6,023 bases of DNA from JAVVHH01 sp032249615. Its GTDB lineage: Bacteria > Pseudomonadota > Alphaproteobacteria > Acetobacterales > Acetobacteraceae. Shown here piece by piece: positions 5,024-6,023 of the stretch. The stretch is from NCBI GenBank assembly GCA_032249615.1, contig JAVVHH010000191.1, positions 1 to 6,023 of the forward strand, read 5' to 3'. The position numbers and the translations under genes were made by a program. Within the stretch, counting starts at the first letter, position 1. The number at the start of each line of letters is the position of its first letter. Below the pieces are notes generated by a model. It did not search any database, had not been told where the DNA came from, and saw nothing but the letters and a program-made list of their open reading frames with translations.

Positions 5024-6023
5024 GGCGGTCCGCGCATAGGCGGGCGCGGCGCGCCGGGTCGCGACGACGTTCTGGGAGACGGCCGGCACCGGCGCGAGTT
5101 GCAGGGCGGTTCGATGGTTCCGCGAGATCATCGCCAGCAAGATGTAGAGCAGCTCGAAGTAAACAAGGCTGAGAGCCGCGCCGCTGACGCAGTAGACCAC
5201 GAGGCTCATCTGGAGCGCGCGGGCGAGATCGGCCGACCATCGGAGCGCCGGGTCGCGCCGGGCGACACGCTGGGTCTGGATCGTCTTGACCCAAGCCGTG
5301 AACAGCATGAGCAGGAACAGGCCGAGCCCGAGGAAGCCGGTGTCGCCAAGGACCTGGAAGTAGATGCTGTGCGCGACGTAGGTCCGCAACACGAGGGGCG
5401 AGTTGAACAGCCACGTCGTCGCGACGCCGAGATGCGCCGACCAGTTGGTCCAGACCAGCGAGGCGTAGGGCCCGCTGCCGAGGAACGGGTGGTTGAGCGC
5501 CATCAGGAAGTTGATCTTCCAAGCCAGGAGCCGCACCGCGAACGAGTCGTCGGCCGTGGCGTCGGTGATCGTGTGCATCCGGTCGAGGTAATTTTCCGGC
5601 AGCGTCGCGAAGATGACGACACCCACCACGGCGAGGGCGATCAGGGCGCGGATCTTATAGCGGCTGCCCTTGAGCAGCATGAGCCCCAGCACGATCATGC
5701 CGATGAACCCGCCGCGCGAGTAGGTGGCGATGACGGTGACGGTGCCGAGCCCGGCGGTGACATACATCCCGATCCGCACGAAGCGCTCGGCCGTGTAGTT
5801 GGCACAGTAGAGCAACAGCGGGATCGTCATCAGCAGCGCCAAAGCCACGCCGTTATTGTCGCCGACCGTGCCGATCGGCTCGATCTTGTGACCGCCGACG
5901 GTCAGCAGGAAGATGAGCCCCTCCTTGACCATGACGAACCCGAAGGCGAGGGACACGACCAGCGCCATCTGGTGTAGCCGGTGCTGCGAGTACATCACGC
6001 CTATGATGACGAAGAACAGCACG
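5021..6023 (-). CDS. O-antigen ligase / Wzy-like membrane protein, exosortase A-associated O-glycosylation ligase type (5' end outside window)
   Basis: This is a polytopic inner-membrane protein that probably ligates or polymerises lipid-linked glycan on the periplasmic side. The frame stays open to the right edge, so the true start lies beyond it; 333 visible residues plus stop are present. Numbering from the first full codon, motifs typical of the PEP-CTERM/exosortase A-associated ligase group appear in order: GDNNGVALALLMTIPLL (54-70), ATYSRGGF (99-106), LPENYLDRMHTI (141-152), a DDS-FAVRLLAW stretch (158-168), and AHSIYFQVLGDTGFLG (217-232). R103 and H218 are the best candidates for the conserved Arg and His that WaaL/Wzy-type enzymes need. 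Hydrophobic segments lie near 2-9, 20-42, 58-74, 86-99, 105-117, 126-140, 230-244 and 270-292. Family members usually have about 400-430 residues, so roughly the first quarter is missing. The stop overlaps the ATG of the oxidoreductase gene. Ligase/polymerase class is fairly certain; the exosortase link is by motif recall, and no exosortase or PEP-CTERM gene is visible. Confidence 0.85.
   Translation of the reverse strand, partial: VLFFVIIGVMYSQHRLHQMALVVSLAFGFVMVKEGLIFLLTVGGHKIEPIGTVGDNNGVALALLMTIPLLLYCANYTAERFVRIGMYVTAGLGTVTVIATYSRGGFIGMIVLGLMLLKGSRYKIRALIALAVVGVVIFATLPENYLDRMHTITDATADDSFAVRLLAWKINFLMALNHPFLGSGPYASLVWTNWSAHLGVATTWLFNSPLVLRTYVAHSIYFQVLGDTGFLGLGLFLLMLFTAWVKTIQTQRVARRDPALRWSADLARALQMSLVVYCVSGAALSLVYFELLYILLAMISRNHRTALQLAPVPAVSQNVVATRRAAPAYARTA

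Noticed and set aside
3726..5039. A 437-codon plus-strand open frame, antisense to the oxidoreductase
   Set aside because: Its low-complexity His/Gln/Arg/Asp/Gly composition is typical of the complement of a GC-rich gene, and the minus-strand frame has strong FAD-oxidoreductase motifs throughout.
5022..5522. An N-terminal extension of the oxidoreductase frame up to 5522
   Set aside because: The extension reads Arg/Pro/Ala-rich sequence out of frame with the ligase gene, and the ligase frame has clear conserved motifs there. The overlapping ATG at 5021 gives a normal-length enzyme.
5099..5977. A 292-codon plus-strand open frame, antisense to the ligase
   Set aside because: It is extremely rich in Glu, Asp, His, Arg and Gln because it is the reverse complement of hydrophobic membrane codons. 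There is no domain and no ribosome binding site.

Overview
The window is a gene-dense stretch with a high G+C content (about two thirds by eye). All six genes lie on the minus strand, so transcription runs from position 6023 towards position 1. The genes look like those of a Gram-negative alphaproteobacterium. An LptF permease implies an LPS-bearing outer membrane, and its N-terminal half (RLDRYMFRQ, IWLTQSLR, ELTVMRAAG) has the alphaproteobacterial style. I cannot name a genus; Rhodospirillales-like groups are a guess.

Layout in transcription order: (1) 6023-5021, the C-terminal part of a polytopic O-antigen-ligase/Wzy-type protein, closest by motif to the exosortase A-associated O-glycosylation ligases, cut by the window edge. 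(2) 5021-3594, a complete FAD-linked oxidoreductase of the GlcD / D-2-hydroxyglutarate dehydrogenase type; its ATG shares one base with the stop of gene 1 (TGATG). (3) 3553-2423, lptF, after a 40-base gap. (4) 2418-1222, rmuC, 4 bases after lptF. (5) 1218-763, an unrecognised four-helix membrane protein, 3 bases after rmuC, with a consensus Shine-Dalgarno inside the end of rmuC. (6) After a 92-base AT-richer gap with a good sigma70-like promoter, 670-1, a family 2 glycosyltransferase of the dolichyl-phosphate-mannose-synthase-like group. It starts at GTG and runs off the left edge.

Genes 1 to 5 look like one transcription unit, judged by the -1, 40, 4 and 3 base spacings. Gene 6 probably has its own promoter. 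The theme is the cell envelope: polymer ligation (gene 1), LPS export (gene 3), a small membrane protein (gene 5) and sugar transfer (gene 6). A 2-hydroxyacid oxidoreductase and the DNA-maintenance protein RmuC are interleaved. The long plus-strand open frames are antisense shadows. I found no RNA genes, mobile elements, CRISPR arrays or clear terminators, and nothing that amounts to a convincing new system. The points most worth a second look are lptF without lptG beside it, the coupled ligase/oxidoreductase pair, and the orphan membrane protein.
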